Shown here: piece by piece, positions 18,401 to 25,935 of the stretch
How the letters are laid out: every line of letters starts with the position of its first letter
Position numbering within the stretch: position 1 is the first letter of the stretch
Assembly (NCBI RefSeq): GCF_017357105.1
Contig: NZ_CP071596.1
Coordinates: 1,550,001-1,614,000, forward strand
DNA from: Natronosalvus caseinilyticus
Lineage (GTDB): Archaea > Halobacteriota > Halobacteria > Halobacteriales > Natrialbaceae
Length of the DNA: 64,000 nucleotides
Direction of reading: 5' to 3'
The notes under the pieces: model-generated
What the model was told of the DNA's origin: nothing
What the model saw: the letters and a program-made list of their open reading frames with translations, nothing else
Database searches by the model: none
Position numbers and translations under genes: made by a program

Positions 18401-18580
18401 GAGAACGAATCTGACGAGGACGGATCGGAGAACGTCACCGAGGACGGAAACGAGACGGATGCGGGTTCGGACGACGCCAACGAGACGGATACTGGTTCGG
18501 ACGACAACGAGACGAACGAAACGAACGACACGCCGGACGCTCCCGCACTGATGGACCCGGTGGCGCCTCGAGCGGGCTGA
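15497..18580 (+). CDS. aglB: AglB, archaeal oligosaccharyltransferase (STT3 family)
   Basis: This 1027-residue membrane enzyme moves the assembled glycan from dolichol phosphate to Asn of N-x-S/T sequons on S-layer and other exported proteins. Roughly a dozen membrane helices fill the first half, with a DxD-like motif in GVDSWYHWRTIQW and a second acidic site in QLDHHIGEA. The soluble C-terminal half carries the hallmark WWDYGH at residues 580-585 and a DNEMAGGKF motif. The end is an unusual tail of about 80 residues rich in Asp, Glu and Asn, with several NES/NET sequons. Start 15497 is chosen from the promoter spacing; an upstream in-frame TTG is unlikely. Confidence 0.95.
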   Translation: MSTDTEHVDEGTETPSTLETWQEWYHLPLLGLVVLFMLWTRLRSYENFVADGSPRLSGVDSWYHWRTIQWTAENYPFTMPYEVYTGFPTGQYVGHFGTLFDQLIVTAAMIVGLGNPSPETLYMVALVSIPLMGALTAIPVFYMGRRLGGTIGGLVSVVLLALVPGSFFYRSAVGQLDHHIGEALFMAIAVLAMMVAVRAGERDRPIYELVADRDWDALRRPTIYSVLAGLALTLFIWVWPSAVLLIGIFGVFFCIQLCVDYVRGISPDHVAFVGAVSLGMTAIGSALLFEQWSGSVSHFGYLQPTLALAVALGCVFMAWLARQWDDLNVDRHYYPAAIGGLLIVGLGAMAVIVPDLYSTLINNVTRRLLPLNPSTGALTVSEAQPPDDFTQYAFGEFGAAFYTMLGGLAFLMLRPLFGREWRAEYTLVIVWSLFLISMAATQTRFSYYLAIAVAVVNAVFVADIARLLSLDFHRTVDSVRDVETYQVIAIVLVVMMLFMPLLPPIAADGATTWERGENVGPSSDAMTWDESTQWLLESTPEPGNWAGAGNQSDLEYYGTYDRPADGDFDYPGGAYGVMSWWDYGHLITTNGERIPHSNPFQQNAQSSSWYLLAEDESHGEAILDGIAADVPVVNQPEETIRSDLENADSADEGEMRYVMIDNEMAGGKFSAITQWTDPAYSRFQTQETANLSGQEFDVPTTSEAYHDTMLASLYLHDAEGMEHYRLVHESSSYSIVGTQLLQTPNGLYPVTTRSGRVGAVGDQANNISAMLEEARAADQATMPFGGYAVELGGRYYPAYAYNAYLVSDVKTFERVEGANITGSVDGEVADSDRVYAQIELETEPGRTFTYTQQANVSDDGTFELTVPYATNDELGPEDGYTDSAVEAVDEEYEIFVGTPEDGEIERQYLGTTAVPETAVVDGETLEVTLEEGDGEVVPDPDAETQPSEGEDGNESDGENEADDDDGADENESDEDGSENVTEDGNETDAGSDDANETDTGSDDNETNETNDTPDAPALMDPVAPRAG

Positions 18581-18728
18581 TAGAGGTCGATAGCGCATAC
18601 CTGCGTCTTCAGGCGCAGGTCGAGCGATAGGCAGTGGGTTTCCCGTTCTCGAGAGTGACGTCGGGTGGATTTCCCTCGTTTACTTTCACTCCGCATGGCT
18701 GACGTACATGTCGTCCTGAGCCGTAGCG

Positions 18729-19979
18729 ATGAATACAGGAAGGATGGCTAAAGTCACGAAGACGCTGGAGGTACGCCTTGTCGACCCCAATGCCCACAAA
18801 GAGCGCAAGCTTCGTGAGACGCACAAGGCATACCAGCAGGCGCTTCAGGCAGCCTTCGACGCCGACTGTACCACCCCGTCCGCTACCAACGCCATCGTCG
18901 TCGAGTACGACCTCTCCGGCTACGCGAAAAACGCGCTCAAGAAGTACGTCCCGCAACTGTGTGGTGCCAGCTACAACGCGAAAGAGCTTCACGACGACCA
19001 TCCCGTCCGCTTCACGAACGAAGGGCCGAAACTCGACCACAAGCCCCAGAACGCTATCGAGTGGTACGTCAAAATCCCCCACCACGACGACTACAACCTC
19101 TGGGTGCCCGCCGAACCGAATCCTGAACAGCGGGAGTGGCTCAAAGCGTTGCACGCAGGGGACGCAAAGATGGGCGAGTGTCGGCTGTTCGACCGCGACG
19201 GCGAGTGGTATTTTCACATCGTCGCTACGCGAAACGTGGAGGAACGACAGACTACCAATTCGGAGGCAACGGCGATTGGGGTAGACATCGGGGAAGCCTC
19301 TTTGGTAACGGTGTGTCACCGTGACGAGCGTGGCTCCCCGGCTGCACCCACCCTCTGGAACGACGAAGGCAAGCGGGTCAGACAACTCCGTGAGACGTAC
19401 TTTACGGCGACGCGACGCCTTCAGAAACGCGGAAGCGAACGTATTGCAGAGTCCTACGGAGACTCGCTCTGGCGGCAGATAGACGACATACTCCACACGG
19501 TCACGTCGGAGGTCGTCGCCTACGCCGACCAATTCGAGAATCCCGTATTGGTCCTCGAAGACTTGACGCACATCCGCGAGAACATGGACTACGGCGCGTT
19601 CATGAACCGCCGGTTGCACGGATGGGGCTTTGCGAAGATGCACGCTCAGATCCGGTACAAGGCCGCTGAGAAAGGGATTTGCGTAGAGACAGTAAATCCC
19701 GCGTACACCTCGAAGACGTGCCACTGTTGCGGAGAACAGGGTTATCGCCCCGACCAGGCGACGTTTAGGTGTTCCAACTCGGAGTGTTGGATCTCAGCGT
19801 ACCACGCGGATATTAACGCCGCGCTCAATATTGCAGATCGCTACCTCAGCGGAGAGAGCCACTCAAGAGAACACACGAGTGGCAATGACTCGGCTGAGGG
19901 AGGGGGACGTTTGACCGTCCCACAAGACAGCCAAGCCGATGCTACCCAGCAAGAGACGCTTGGAACGAACGCGTCTTGA
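18729..19979 (+). CDS. tnpB: TnpB, RNA-guided nuclease of IS200/IS605 elements
   Basis: 416 residues (ATG 18744 is an alternative start giving MAKVTKTLEVRLV). All three RuvC acidic residues are present: D186 in IGVDIGEASL, E277 in VLEDLTHIRE and D361 in YHADINAALNIA. A four-Cys zinc ribbon, CHCCGEQGYRPDQATFRC followed by a further Cys, lies between them. TnpB proteins cut DNA matching the guide carried by an RNA transcribed from the element's right end, which helps the element persist. All catalytic residues are intact, so activity is plausible. No tnpA neighbour is seen, so movement would need TnpA in trans. Confidence 0.92.
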   Translation: MNTGRMAKVTKTLEVRLVDPNAHKERKLRETHKAYQQALQAAFDADCTTPSATNAIVVEYDLSGYAKNALKKYVPQLCGASYNAKELHDDHPVRFTNEGPKLDHKPQNAIEWYVKIPHHDDYNLWVPAEPNPEQREWLKALHAGDAKMGECRLFDRDGEWYFHIVATRNVEERQTTNSEATAIGVDIGEASLVTVCHRDERGSPAAPTLWNDEGKRVRQLRETYFTATRRLQKRGSERIAESYGDSLWRQIDDILHTVTSEVVAYADQFENPVLVLEDLTHIRENMDYGAFMNRRLHGWGFAKMHAQIRYKAAEKGICVETVNPAYTSKTCHCCGEQGYRPDQATFRCSNSECWISAYHADINAALNIADRYLSGESHSREHTSGNDSAEGGGRLTVPQDSQADATQQETLGTNAS

Positions 19980-19984
19980 AACCT

Positions 19985-20053
19985 TAGGGCCGAACTCGGC
20001 CTGAAATCCCATGGTGGGATTCCCGCGACTTGAGGCGCGAGAGGAGGTCAATC
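19985..20053 (+). ncRNA. Candidate 3' scaffold of the TnpB guide RNA (reRNA/omegaRNA)
   Basis: Just after the tnpB stop codon are two compact stem-loops: GGCCGA-AC-TCGGCC (19988-20001) and AATCCCA-TGG-TGGGATT (20005-20021), then GCGACTTGAGGCGCGAGAGG. In studied IS605 elements the guide RNA overlaps the end of tnpB and this right-end region, and the bases just outside the element act as guide. The guide here would start around 20050. Boundaries are inferred. Confidence 0.45.
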
Positions 20054-20170
20054 GGTCACGTTTCTTCTCGAACCGCGCGCTGTCGACTCGAGACGGACAC
20101 TCGACTCAGGGGCGAACTTTCGTCGACGTCGACCGCCGACGCTTTTGTGACGCGCATCGAGCAAACGGGC

Positions 20171-21241
20171 ATGGACGATCACGACCTGCTACGCATGACG
20201 CCCGGGCCCACGGAGGTCCCCGAACGCGTCCGCGAGCGCATGGCCGAACCGAGTCGGAACCCCGATGTCGAACCCGAGTTCGTCGACTTCTACCGCGACC
20301 TCACGGAAAAGCTCGAGCCGATCTACGGCGACGGTGACGTCGCCATTCTCGGCGGCGAGGGCATCCTGGGGCTCGAGGCCGCGGTTGCCTCGCTGGTCGG
20401 CCCCGGCGACGAGGTGCTGTGTATCGCCAACGGGCTCTACGGTGAGGGGTTTGCGGACTTCGTCGACCTGTACGACGGCGAGGCGACCGTCTGTGGTGGT
20501 GACTGGCGAGATCCGATCGACCTCGACGCGGTCGAGCAGGAACTCGAGTCCGGCGACTACGACGTCGCGACGATGGTCCACTGTGAAACGCCGACGGGTG
20601 TGCTCAACGACCTCGAGCCGGTACTCGACCGCCTCGCCGAGCACGACGTGATCAGCGTCGTCGACGCCGTCTCCTCACTCGGTGGAACTCCGGTGCCGAC
20701 CGAGCGCATCGACATCGTCCTCGGAGCGACCCAGAAGTGTTTCAGCGCGCCGCCGGGGCTGACCGTCTGTGCAGTGAGCGACCGCGCCTGGGAACGGATC
20801 GAAACCGTCGAAACGCGCTCGTTCTACGCGAGTCTCGAGCCCTGGCGAACGGTTATCGAGGACGAGTGGTTCCCCTACACGCACCTCACGGCGAATCTGC
20901 AGGCGCTCGATGCGGCGACTGACCTGCTGCTCGAGGAGGGTCTCGACGCCGTCTACGCGCGCCACGAGGCGGCCGCCGAGCGGTGTCGCGAGCGGGCCGA
21001 CGAACTGGGCCTCGAGGCGTATCCCGACGACTCGCTCGCGTCGCCGACGGTGACGGCACTCGACCTCGAGGGACGCGCGACGGAACTCCAGGTGCAGATG
21101 CGCGAGGACCACGATATCATCCTCTCGACGGGTCTGGGCGACCTCGAGGACGACATCCTCAGGATCGGGCACATGGGCCACAACGCCCGAACCGACCGGG
21201 TCGAGCGAACGATGGACGCCCTCGGAGCGGCGCTCGAGTGA
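20171..21241 (+). CDS. Class V aminotransferase (serine-pyruvate / alanine-glyoxylate type)
   Basis: 356 residues from ATG 20171 (MDDHDLLRMTPGPTEVPERV); the start MTPGPTEVP is diagnostic of this PLP-dependent family. The PLP lysine is K189 in LGATQKCFSAPPGL. SVVDAVSSLGGTP carries the Asp that contacts the PLP nitrogen. The C-terminal domain ends LRIGHMGHNARTDRVERTMDAL. The open frame extends 47 codons further upstream, but those residues are basic and unlike the family. It catalyses transfer of an amino group between small amino and oxo acids. Function in serine or glycine metabolism is likely. Confidence 0.88.
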   Translation: MDDHDLLRMTPGPTEVPERVRERMAEPSRNPDVEPEFVDFYRDLTEKLEPIYGDGDVAILGGEGILGLEAAVASLVGPGDEVLCIANGLYGEGFADFVDLYDGEATVCGGDWRDPIDLDAVEQELESGDYDVATMVHCETPTGVLNDLEPVLDRLAEHDVISVVDAVSSLGGTPVPTERIDIVLGATQKCFSAPPGLTVCAVSDRAWERIETVETRSFYASLEPWRTVIEDEWFPYTHLTANLQALDAATDLLLEEGLDAVYARHEAAAERCRERADELGLEAYPDDSLASPTVTALDLEGRATELQVQMREDHDIILSTGLGDLEDDILRIGHMGHNARTDRVERTMDALGAALE

Positions 21242-21248
21242 CTGGCTT

Positions 21249-21258
21249 GGGGGGGGGG
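21249..21258. repeat. Homopolymer of 10 G
   Basis: Ten consecutive G directly downstream of the aminotransferase stop codon, the longest homopolymer noticed in the window. It could be a slippage-prone tract, or its length may be mis-sequenced. Confidence 0.7.
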
Positions 21259-21427
21259 AGTCGGTGCCGACGGCTGGTTTGGAGGCCGTTCACTGGTGGT
21301 TCCGGCTACTCAAGTCGATAGAACAGGTTCCTTTTGACCTGCATGCGGGAGCCTCTATGCCAATTATTGTTGTAAAATATACATTAATGATCGATGTAAC
21401 TAATAACTTCATCAATCCACCCGAGAA

Positions 21428-21435
21428 TATAAATA
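21428..21435 (+). promoter_or_regulatory. TATA box of cstA
   Basis: TATAAATA within a short AT-rich block, 43 nt before ATG 21479. It predicts a transcript with a leader of roughly 20 nt, unlike the leaderless pattern of most genes here. The first 70 bp of the preceding gap are G-rich and featureless. Confidence 0.6.
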
Positions 21436-21478
21436 AGTATTAAGGTAATCGCTCACACTTGATGTGGGTGGGCTTGTC

Positions 21479-23332
21479 ATGACACAGGTAATTTGGATCG
21501 TTGCCGCGGTACTGGTAACGTTTACAGTGGGGTACGTGGGGTACTCGAGGTACCTCGCACAGTTCGTCGAACTCGACTCGAACCGAACCACACCGGCACA
21601 CAAGTACGAGGACGGCCAGGAGTACGTCCCGTCGAAGAAACCGGTGTTGCTGGGGCATCACTACTCGAGTATCGCCGGCGGGGCGCCGATCGTCGGCCCG
21701 ATTACGGCGGGTGCGGTTTGGGGTTGGGTGCCCGCGTTGCTGTGGATTGCCATCGGCAACCCGCTGATGGGCGCGGTTCACGACTTCGTCTCACTGTCGG
21801 GCAGTCTTCGACACGAAGGGAAGTCGATCGGATACATGATCGGAGAGTACGTGGGCGAACAGGGGAAAGACATGCTCCTGTGGTTCGCGTTCTTGACGAT
21901 TATACTGGTCGTGGCCGTGTTCGCGCTGGTCGTCGGCATCGTCTTCAACGCCTATCCGGAGGTGTCGACGGCGTCGTTCATCTACATCTTGCTCGCGCTG
22001 GCGTTCGGGGTGTACCTCTACCAGCTGAACGGTCCGTTCATTCCTGGGACGATCCTGTTCGTTCTGGGCGTATTCGGCGCTGTGTGGGTCGGAATCCAAT
22101 TCCCGGTCGCGATCTTCGAACCGACCGCCGAGCGGGTCGTCGAGAATCCCGATTTGACCCCGATCACGCTCCTGGGCGGCGACGGATCGTGGGTTCCCGG
22201 CGCGGCCGACCTCGGCGGGAACACCGCGGCGTGGATTCCCGTCGTGATGGTGTACGCGGCGATTGCGAGTGCACTCCCGGTCTGGGTGTTGCTCCAGCCG
22301 CGTGATTACCTCTCGTCGTTCCTGCTGTACACCGGGGTCGGCGGAGCGATCGTTGCGATCATCGTCGGCACGCTCCTCGGGACGTCGTCTCAACCGCTCG
22401 TCATCGACGAGTCTATCGGCGCGTTCCAGGGCTTCTGGGGCGTCGAAGGCGTCTTCTTGCCCCTGTTCCCGCTGTTGTTCATCACGATCGCCTGCGGGAC
22501 GATCAGCGGGTTCCACTCGCTGGTTTCCTCGGGGACGACCGCCAAACAACTCAACAAGGAGACTGACGCCCGACTGATCGGCTACGGCGGCATGCTCGGT
22601 GAGGGGCTGCTCGCCGCCGTCGCACTCTCGACGCTCGCCGTCTGGGGCTTCGCAAGCCCCGGTGGCGGAATCGGTGCGGCACTGCCGAATTTCGCTTCGG
22701 GCGGCGGCCTCATTCTCACGAGCCTCGGTATCCCAGAAACGGTCGGCGCCGTGTTCATGGCGCTCGTCCTCTGTAGCTTCCTGCTCACCTCGACCGACAC
22801 GGCCGTCCGACTCGGTCGGTACATGATGGAAGAGATCGTCGGCACCCCCGCGGGCCGGACCGACACTGGACTGAACGCCAACATCGGCTCGATCGCTCGA
22901 GGTCGGTACACCAACCCGATCGTCCAGGCCATTCCTGCGTACCTGCTCGTCGTCTCCGGCCAGTGGGTCACGCTGTGGGCGCTGTTCGGCGGCGCAAACC
23001 AGCTGCTCGCGGCGCTGGCGCTGCTCACCGCGACCGTCTGGCTCGCCAACTGGGACGACAGCAAGCAGCTCGTCTCCACCGGCGTCCCGATGGCGATCAT
23101 GGTGACGATCACCGTTCTCGGACTCTCGTGGCTGGCGTTCTACGAGAACCTCTACGTCAACCTGCTGAACGGCGGGGCAGACACAACGGAAGCGGTCGTC
23201 TCCTCGGCCGTCCAGATGGTACTCGCTATCGTTCTCATCACGTTGGCGCTGATGCTCGTCAGGCTGGGGTACAAGAATATCAGCAACGTCCGTCGCGGGC
23301 CTGAAACGCCCGCCGCACCGGGCGACGACTGA
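21479..23332 (+). CDS. cstA: CstA-type peptide/pyruvate transporter (carbon starvation protein)
   Basis: A 617-residue membrane protein with many hydrophobic helices. The family opening is clear: IAAVLVTFTVGYVGYSRYLA-like residues, then TPAHKYEDGQEYVPSKKPVLLGHHYSSIAGGAPIVGPI and LWIAIGNPLMGAVHDFVSL, the signature of CstA/YjiY transporters. TIACGTISGFHSLVSSGTTAKQL and LTSTDTAVRLGRYMMEE are further conserved blocks. It imports small carboxylates or peptides, notably pyruvate in characterised bacterial members. Start 21479 (MTQVIWIVAAV) is chosen; five codons upstream are also open. It is transcribed alone. Confidence 0.92.
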   Translation: MTQVIWIVAAVLVTFTVGYVGYSRYLAQFVELDSNRTTPAHKYEDGQEYVPSKKPVLLGHHYSSIAGGAPIVGPITAGAVWGWVPALLWIAIGNPLMGAVHDFVSLSGSLRHEGKSIGYMIGEYVGEQGKDMLLWFAFLTIILVVAVFALVVGIVFNAYPEVSTASFIYILLALAFGVYLYQLNGPFIPGTILFVLGVFGAVWVGIQFPVAIFEPTAERVVENPDLTPITLLGGDGSWVPGAADLGGNTAAWIPVVMVYAAIASALPVWVLLQPRDYLSSFLLYTGVGGAIVAIIVGTLLGTSSQPLVIDESIGAFQGFWGVEGVFLPLFPLLFITIACGTISGFHSLVSSGTTAKQLNKETDARLIGYGGMLGEGLLAAVALSTLAVWGFASPGGGIGAALPNFASGGGLILTSLGIPETVGAVFMALVLCSFLLTSTDTAVRLGRYMMEEIVGTPAGRTDTGLNANIGSIARGRYTNPIVQAIPAYLLVVSGQWVTLWALFGGANQLLAALALLTATVWLANWDDSKQLVSTGVPMAIMVTITVLGLSWLAFYENLYVNLLNGGADTTEAVVSSAVQMVLAIVLITLALMLVRLGYKNISNVRRGPETPAAPGDD

Positions 23333-23486
23333 CGATCGACGACCGCTGAACTTCGAACACACTTTTTGCCGTACGCTGCTCTCGAGTAGGCCGTGCTCAT
23401 CTCAACCTCGTCACTTTCTCCGGTACAAGCAGTTCGCTCCCATCCTGGCCGTTTCCCAGTCGATGAACGATGCGAATTTACGTCGT

Positions 23487-24104
23487 CTACCGCCAGAAAC
23501 GCTTTGCGAACCTCGAGAGAACGCCTTCGTCGGGCTCGCTGACGTCGTCCCAGAGGGTGAACGCCTCGGCGACATCGGCAGCCTCGCTGGCGACGTGGTC
23601 TTCCTCGTCGGGCACCACCACGGCGAGGTTCACGTCGTAGTGACCGTAGTAGCCGAACTTCAACAGCGTCCGGTCGCGAAAGCCCGAGACGTACTCGCGG
23701 ACGTCGCTCGGCAACTCGTCTGCGACGAGCACGAAGCTCACGTCCGTCCCGAAGTGTTCCTCGTCGGCGACGATCTTCTCGTCGGCCACGTCGTGGCCCA
23801 GCTCCAGGAGTCGCTCGAGTTCGGCGACCGTCGGGTGGGATTCGCGGCGGGCGAACAGGTACTCCTCGGCCTCGTGGTCGGCGTAGCTCAACGCGGGGTG
23901 GAAGAACTGCTTCTGGTTGAGCACGCGCATCTCGCCGTAGAGGTCCCAGCTCTCGCCAGCGGCGCGATGGTCTTTCTCGAGGTCGTAACTGTACATCAGC
24001 CGGTCGGAGACTCGATCGAGATACTCGTCGTCCCAATCGGGGACGGCCTCGCGAATCTCCGCGGGGAGTTCGTCGGCCTCGAGGAATTGTTCGCTGTCGC
24101 TCAT
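23487..24104 (-). CDS. Conserved acidic protein of unknown function, coupled to a cupin
   Basis: 205 residues from ATG 24104 (MSDSEQFLEADELPAEIREAVPDWDDEYLDRVSDRLMYSY). It is very acidic and largely helical, without membrane segments. Features worth noting are FFHPALSYADHEAEEYLF, SFVLVADELPSDVREYVSGF and YGHYDVNLAVVVPDEEDHVAS. I do not recognise the family. Its ATG overlaps the cupin stop codon (ATGA), so both are translated together and probably work in the same process. Confidence 0.75.
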   Translation of the reverse strand: MSDSEQFLEADELPAEIREAVPDWDDEYLDRVSDRLMYSYDLEKDHRAAGESWDLYGEMRVLNQKQFFHPALSYADHEAEEYLFARRESHPTVAELERLLELGHDVADEKIVADEEHFGTDVSFVLVADELPSDVREYVSGFRDRTLLKFGYYGHYDVNLAVVVPDEEDHVASEAADVAEAFTLWDDVSEPDEGVLSRFAKRFWR

Positions 24105-24490
24105 ACGTCGCTTTCGTCGTCGGGGTCGTATGCGTGGGCGTCGCCGTCTGTTGCCGGTGCGCCGATCGCCAGGACGGTTATCGGCCCTTCGGCGTCGGTC
24201 GGGTTGTACGCCCGTTGCGGGCTTCCCGGATCGACGACGAACAGGCAGTCGGCCGGCACCTCGTAGGTCTCCTCGGGCGTCTCGACGGCCATCGTCCCCT
24301 CGAGAACGTAGAACGCCTCCTGCTGGGTCTCGTGGTAGTGATACGCCAGCGGCAATTCCTCCCCTGGCTCGGCGCGAAACCGATTGATAGCCATGGTCTC
24401 GAGACCGCCCGTCTCGGACAGCTTTCGACACTCGCTCGGCCGATCGGGCGCGGGGTCGACGGCGCCCGGATCGACGATACGGTATCCCAT
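24101..24490 (-). CDS. Single-domain cupin protein
   Basis: 129 residues from ATG 24490 (MGYRIVDPGAVDPAPD). The cupin motif 1 appears as LAYHYHETQQEAFYVLEGTM, with His and Glu metal ligands, and motif 2 as DCLFVVDPGSPQRAYNPTD, where the usual His is replaced, so only part of the metal site remains. Small cupins bind sugars, metals or organic acids, or act as isomerases or dioxygenases. Further upstream codons are open but unlike the family. It is translationally coupled to the next gene. Confidence 0.8.
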   Translation of the reverse strand: MGYRIVDPGAVDPAPDRPSECRKLSETGGLETMAINRFRAEPGEELPLAYHYHETQQEAFYVLEGTMAVETPEETYEVPADCLFVVDPGSPQRAYNPTDAEGPITVLAIGAPATDGDAHAYDPDDESDV

Positions 24491-24619
24491 ATCACCCCGT
24501 ACCGACCGGGGGAGCAAATAGGCGTCGGTGACGGCGGTCTCGAGGCAGGCGTGAACGCCTCGAACGTGTGGGCGGTACGCTTTAGCCCCTGGAGACGGTA
24601 ACTCGTGACAGAGACTCTC

Positions 24620-24838
24620 ATGGGTGGGAAACAAACCGAATCCTGCGGGCGGTGTGCGATGTCGTCGGTCGTCGACGTCACCGGGTCAGACGGTGAGGGC
24701 GCCGACAACGATCCGTTCGGTGACGAGGCAATCGAGGTCGACGACGCAACGCTCCGTCGAGTTTCGCCCGCCGCGTGGCTGGAACGGGTGACCGATCGAA
24801 TCGACGACGCCGCTCGACGCGTTATCTACGGTCGATAG
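24620..24838 (+). CDS. Small haloarchaeal protein with CxxC motif
   Basis: 72 residues (MGGKQTESCGRCAMSSVVDV...), acidic, with one CGRC pair near the N-terminus and a C-terminal helix LRRVSPAAWLERVTDRIDDAARRVIYG. A GTG at 24605 in the same frame is an alternative start. It is divergent from the cupin gene. Codon use (third position G/C) supports a real gene. Function unknown. Confidence 0.55.
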   Translation: MGGKQTESCGRCAMSSVVDVTGSDGEGADNDPFGDEAIEVDDATLRRVSPAAWLERVTDRIDDAARRVIYGR

Positions 24839-24958
24839 TCAGTAGCGCTCGGCCGGCGGACGCTGCCTCGAATTCGTGCTCGAACCGCTGGTACCTCGCG
24901 TTCGTGCTGGAGCGACTGCTCCCTCGAGTTCAGGTCGCCCCGCCTCGAATCGAATCGG

Positions 24959-25180
24959 TCAGGTCATCGTCACGGCGTACGTCGCCGCAAACAGCAGTAT
25001 CGCCGCCGTCGCTACGTTGATCAGGGTGTACTCGACGATTCCGATAAACGAGAGCCCCCAGATGATCGACACGGCGAACAGCGTCGACAGGACGAGGTTC
25101 ATCACGAGGAGCACGCGGGGGTCCCCCTGTGACGACGACACGCCCTCGCTAAACCCCTCTGGCTCCTCGGCGTCAGTCAT
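24959..25180 (-). CDS. Small two-helix membrane protein
   Basis: 73 residues from ATG 25180 (MTDAEEPEGFSEGVSSSQGDP). An acidic head is followed by two hydrophobic helices, VLLVMNLVLSTLFAVSIIWGL and INVATAAILLFAATYAV. I do not recognise the family; such proteins are common in haloarchaea. It is divergent from the gene at 25238. Confidence 0.65.
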   Translation of the reverse strand: MTDAEEPEGFSEGVSSSQGDPRVLLVMNLVLSTLFAVSIIWGLSFIGIVEYTLINVATAAILLFAATYAVTMT

Positions 25181-25237
25181 ACCGGACAACGGACGGTTTC
25201 CCACTTAGCTTTTGTCGCTCGAAAGCGTTCGAACCGT

Positions 25238-25555
25238 ATGCGATTTCGGAATCGTGAGGGGGTGCCCGTCGATCCCGTCCCGTTTTTCGTCGTCGCGGGA
25301 CTCGCGTGTATGCTCGTGCTCTCGTTCGGCCCACTGTACGGGCAGGCCCTCGGTGCTGGTCTCGAGCGTTCGGCTGCCGGCTCCGTCATTATCTCGCTCG
25401 CGACCACCGTCGGAGCGTACTACCGGCAGGTCTGGACCGTCCGCCCGGAACTCCTCGAGACCGTTCCGGCCGGAATTCGCGCCGAGCGGCTATTTTACCT
25501 CATGGTCGTCCTCGCAGCGCTCATCGTCGGCCTCGCGATCCCGCTGATCCTCTGA
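25238..25555 (+). CDS. Small three-helix membrane protein
   Basis: 105 residues, starting MRFRNREGVPVDPVPFF. Three hydrophobic segments are visible: VVAGLACMLVLSFGPLYGQA, GSVIISLATTVGAYY and YLMVVLAALIVGLAIPLIL, separated by a loop VRPELLETVPAGIRAERL. A TTTTG block about 24 nt before the ATG could be its promoter. Family and function not recognised. Confidence 0.65.
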   Translation: MRFRNREGVPVDPVPFFVVAGLACMLVLSFGPLYGQALGAGLERSAAGSVIISLATTVGAYYRQVWTVRPELLETVPAGIRAERLFYLMVVLAALIVGLAIPLIL

Positions 25556-25700
25556 GGCGGTGCGAAATACGCCGTTCGAGCGATTTGAGGGCTCGAGCGG
25601 CTGCGAAGAGAGTCGAGTGATTCCGAAGACGGTCGACGGTCGTGCACCATTGATACACACTCACAAAGGGCTGGTAGTGCTGGAGCCAGAACACTCGAGT

Positions 25701-25882
25701 ATGGGTGTCATCGATTCGGTGAAGTCAGCGCTCGCGTCGCCGGAGTCGAACGCCCGTCCCACGGACGGCTCGCAGGTGCGTACTGGTGTGACGATTGCAA
25801 CGTCCGAATCAGGGACGTCGACCTCGAGGGCGACCCCGTCTGTCCGGACTGTGGCGAGGAGATGCGCTTCGAGCGCTCGTAG
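25701..25882 (+). pseudogene. Small zinc-ribbon gene disrupted by a one-base frameshift
   Basis: The first frame reads MGVIDSVKSALASPESN and then becomes non-protein-like. A different frame, entered near 25774, reads GAYWCDDCNVRIRDVDLEG and then CPDCGEEMRFERS before TAG 25880-25882, with two CxxC pairs that would bind zinc. Joined, they give one normal small CPxCG-type haloarchaeal zinc-finger protein of about 60 residues. The shift equals one missing base after TCGCA. Either the gene is broken, the base was lost in sequencing, or the shift is programmed; the first two are likelier. Confidence 0.75.
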
Positions 25883-25935
25883 CTGCGCCTGCTGAGAGAT
25901 CGTCTCCGTCTGTCCTCTGAGTTGCTCAGCCACCG

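Larger units (their letters stand above)
18599..20053 (+). mobile_element. IS200/IS605-group element of the IS1341 type (tnpB only), copy 1
   Basis: A tnpB gene without a tnpA partner. On the left, ACCTGCG and CGCAGGT (18599-18605 and 18614-18620) form a subterminal hairpin. On the right, after the stop codon, come the hairpins at 19988-20001 and 20005-20021 and then CGCGACTTGAGGCGCGAGAG, a typical right-end structure. Exact ends are not defined, because these elements make no target duplication. It lies between aglB and an aminotransferase gene. Confidence 0.7.

Noticed and set aside
21791-23362. Minus-strand open frame of over 500 codons across cstA
   Set aside because: Antisense to a clearly recognised transporter; Arg, Asp and Glu-rich nonsense composition without motifs.
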